Assembly: GCA_002352375.1 (NCBI GenBank)
Contig: DEIH01000073.1
Span: forward strand, 12,155-18,623
Direction of reading: 5' to 3'
DNA length: 6,469 nt
From: Spirochaeta sp. UBA2779
GTDB taxonomy: Bacteria > Spirochaetota > Spirochaetia > DSM-2461
Made by a program: the position numbers and the translations under genes. Below, one piece after another: positions 5,019 through 6,469 of this stretch. The notes beneath the pieces were generated by a model that saw only the letters and a program-made list of their open reading frames with translations, was not told the DNA's origin and searched no databases. How positions within the stretch are numbered: position 1 is the stretch's first letter; every line of letters starts with the position of its first letter.

Positions 5019-6469
5019 TCGGGGGGTTATCTTCCAGATTTCAGAGGCGTATTCTTTGATGGTTCGGTCGGAGCTGAACTTCCCGCTGCCGGCGATATTC
5101 AGCAGGGCTATCCGGTTCCATTTTTTCTTATCCATCCAGGCCTCTCCAGCTTTTCTCCTGACTTCCCGGTAGGATGCAAAATCCTTGAGTACGAAGTAGT
5201 TATCCGGGGTATTCCCTTCCACACCGTAAACCAGGGAGTTGTAAAGCTCTCGAAAATCATCTCCACTGCTCAGTGTTCCATCCACAAGAGCCCTTAATGC
5301 TTTTTTAAGAGCGGGATCGGCTTCCAATACGGCCCAGGGGTTGTACCCGCCGCTGTTTCTCAGTTCTTCCACTTCTTGTGAGCTCATGCCGAAGATAAAG
5401 GCATTTTCAATTCCGGCTTCTTCAACGATTTCAATATTCGCACCGTCCATGGTGCCCAGGGTAACAGCACCGTTCATCATGAACTTCATATTTCCCGTAC
5501 CTGATGCCTCTTTGCCGGCGGTGGATATCTGCTGGGATATCTCTGCTGCAGGAAAGAGTATTTCGGCAATACTCACTTTGTAATCCGGGATGAAGATAAC
5601 TTTCAGGCGGTCTGATGTCTGCCCGTCGCTGTTGAGTCTGTCGGCAACGGCGTGGATAAGGTGAATGATCTGCTTGGCCCGGCGGTAGCCGGAGGCGGCT
5701 TTAGCACCGAAAAATACAGTCCGGGATGGGATGTTCATATCCGGATTCTCTTTGAGGGCCTGCCAGTCGTGAATCAGGGAGAGCACGTTGAGGAGCTGGC
5801 GCTTGTACTCGTGGAGTCTTTTTATCTGCACGTCGAAAAGGCTGGAGGGATCCACTGTAATTCCCGTAAGGGAATAGGTGAGGTCGGCCAGCCGCTGTTT
5901 GTTTTCAGTTTTGATTTCACCAATCCGGGCCAGTAGCCTTGAGTCTTCAGCTTTATCTTTAAGGCCGGAGATAAGGGCGAGATTTCCCACCCACTCGGGA
6001 CCGATGGTTTCATTCAGCAGTTCTGCCAGAGCCGGGTTGGCTTTTTTCAGCCAGCGCCTCTGGGTAACCCCGTTGGTTTTGTTGTTGAACTTTTCAGGCC
6101 AGATGCCGTACCAGTCTTTCAATACGTTTTTTTTAAGTATTTCAGTGTGGAGGGCGGCTACACCGTTTACCGAAAAGGACATGACAATGGCCAGCCAGGA
6201 CATTTTCACCATACCGCCGGAAAGTATGGACATTCTGTTGAGTCTCTGGGGATCATGAGGGTACTTTGCGGCAAGTTCACTCATGAACCGCCGGTTTATT
6301 TCTTCGACGATCTGGAATATTCGCGGGAACTCGTCGCGAAAGAGGTCAACAGGCCATTTCTCCAGAGCTTCCGAGAGAACGGTGTGATTGGTATAGGCGA
6401 AGGTTTTTTTCACAACGGAATAAGCTTCATCCCAACCCATGCCTTCTTCGTCTAAAAGAAGGCGCATGA
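5013..6469 (-). CDS. glgP: Glycogen/alpha-glucan phosphorylase, C-terminal part
   Basis: This PLP-dependent enzyme (GT35) releases glucose 1-phosphate from alpha-1,4-glucans in the cytoplasm. About 485 of an expected 820-850 residues are present. The 5' end lies beyond the right edge: the frame is open there, and the first Met (6467) corresponds to the internal ELMRLL region of the family. Numbering from that Met, visible landmarks are NHTV (27-30, active-site His), NKTNGVTQRRW (129-139), VQIKRLHEYKRQ (213-224, phosphate and glucose contacts) and STAGKEASGTGNMKF (315-329). In the last, Lys328 is the PLP-binding lysine. The C-terminus, SSDRTIKEYASEIW, matches the normal end of the family, so the 3' end is complete. 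HTVLSEALE has Ser where Pro is usual, and VMSFSVNG replaces the common GSH-type motif. The gene converges on DUF554, and its probable terminator is at 4854-4885. Confidence 0.96.
   Translation of the reverse strand, partial: MRLLLDEEGMGWDEAYSVVKKTFAYTNHTVLSEALEKWPVDLFRDEFPRIFQIVEEINRRFMSELAAKYPHDPQRLNRMSILSGGMVKMSWLAIVMSFSVNGVAALHTEILKKNVLKDWYGIWPEKFNNKTNGVTQRRWLKKANPALAELLNETIGPEWVGNLALISGLKDKAEDSRLLARIGEIKTENKQRLADLTYSLTGITVDPSSLFDVQIKRLHEYKRQLLNVLSLIHDWQALKENPDMNIPSRTVFFGAKAASGYRRAKQIIHLIHAVADRLNSDGQTSDRLKVIFIPDYKVSIAEILFPAAEISQQISTAGKEASGTGNMKFMMNGAVTLGTMDGANIEIVEEAGIENAFIFGMSSQEVEELRNSGGYNPWAVLEADPALKKALRALVDGTLSSGDDFRELYNSLVYGVEGNTPDNYFVLKDFASYREVRRKAGEAWMDKKKWNRIALLNIAGSGKFSSDRTIKEYASEIWKITPRR

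Noticed and set aside
6127..6134. A8 run in the phosphorylase (AAA AAA AAC) as a programmed frameshift site
   Set aside because: The in-frame product is a normal full-length phosphorylase C-terminus, and no stimulatory structure or alternative product is evident.

Overview
The window reads as an ordinary chromosomal stretch from a Gram-negative-type (diderm) bacterium. It has a lipoprotein with a clear lipobox, a protein with a cleavable signal peptide, moderate base composition and compact bacterial gene spacing. There are no transposases, phage genes, tRNAs, rRNAs or CRISPR repeats. The gene mix (YeiH-type permease with a LysR regulator, a secreted vWA protein, a small five-cysteine protein, a DUF554 membrane protein, a glycogen phosphorylase) would fit a free-living spirochaete. 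That assignment is an impression from the proteins, not a proof.

Layout, left to right. A LysR-type regulator (5-895, minus) is divergent from a YeiH/PF03601 putative sulfur-anion exporter (1013-2011, plus). They share an AT-rich 117-base control region containing two symmetric elements. A 175-base spacer with an imperfect long inverted repeat follows. Next is an exported von Willebrand factor A protein (2187-3275, plus), which converges with only 7 bases to spare on a small lipoprotein with TPR-like helices (3283-3771, minus). Upstream of the lipoprotein on the same strand, 49 bases away, is a 104-residue protein with five cysteines (3821-4135, minus). The gap between them holds a GC-rich hairpin that covers the lipoprotein's ribosome binding site. 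Divergent from the cysteine protein is a DUF554 membrane protein (4242-4934, plus). It converges on the C-terminal 60% of a glycogen phosphorylase (5013-6469, minus), whose 5' end lies beyond the right edge.

How the genes work together: the LysR/exporter pair is a recognisable regulator-target module, probably for sulfite or a related sulfur anion. The cysteine protein and lipoprotein are probably one transcription unit. The others look like independent housekeeping or envelope genes. The most distinctive regulatory features are the hairpin over the lipoprotein Shine-Dalgarno and a good intrinsic terminator for the phosphorylase that lies inside the 3' coding end of the convergent DUF554 gene. 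I see no convincing new multi-gene system. The least understood genes are the five-cysteine protein and the secreted vWA protein.
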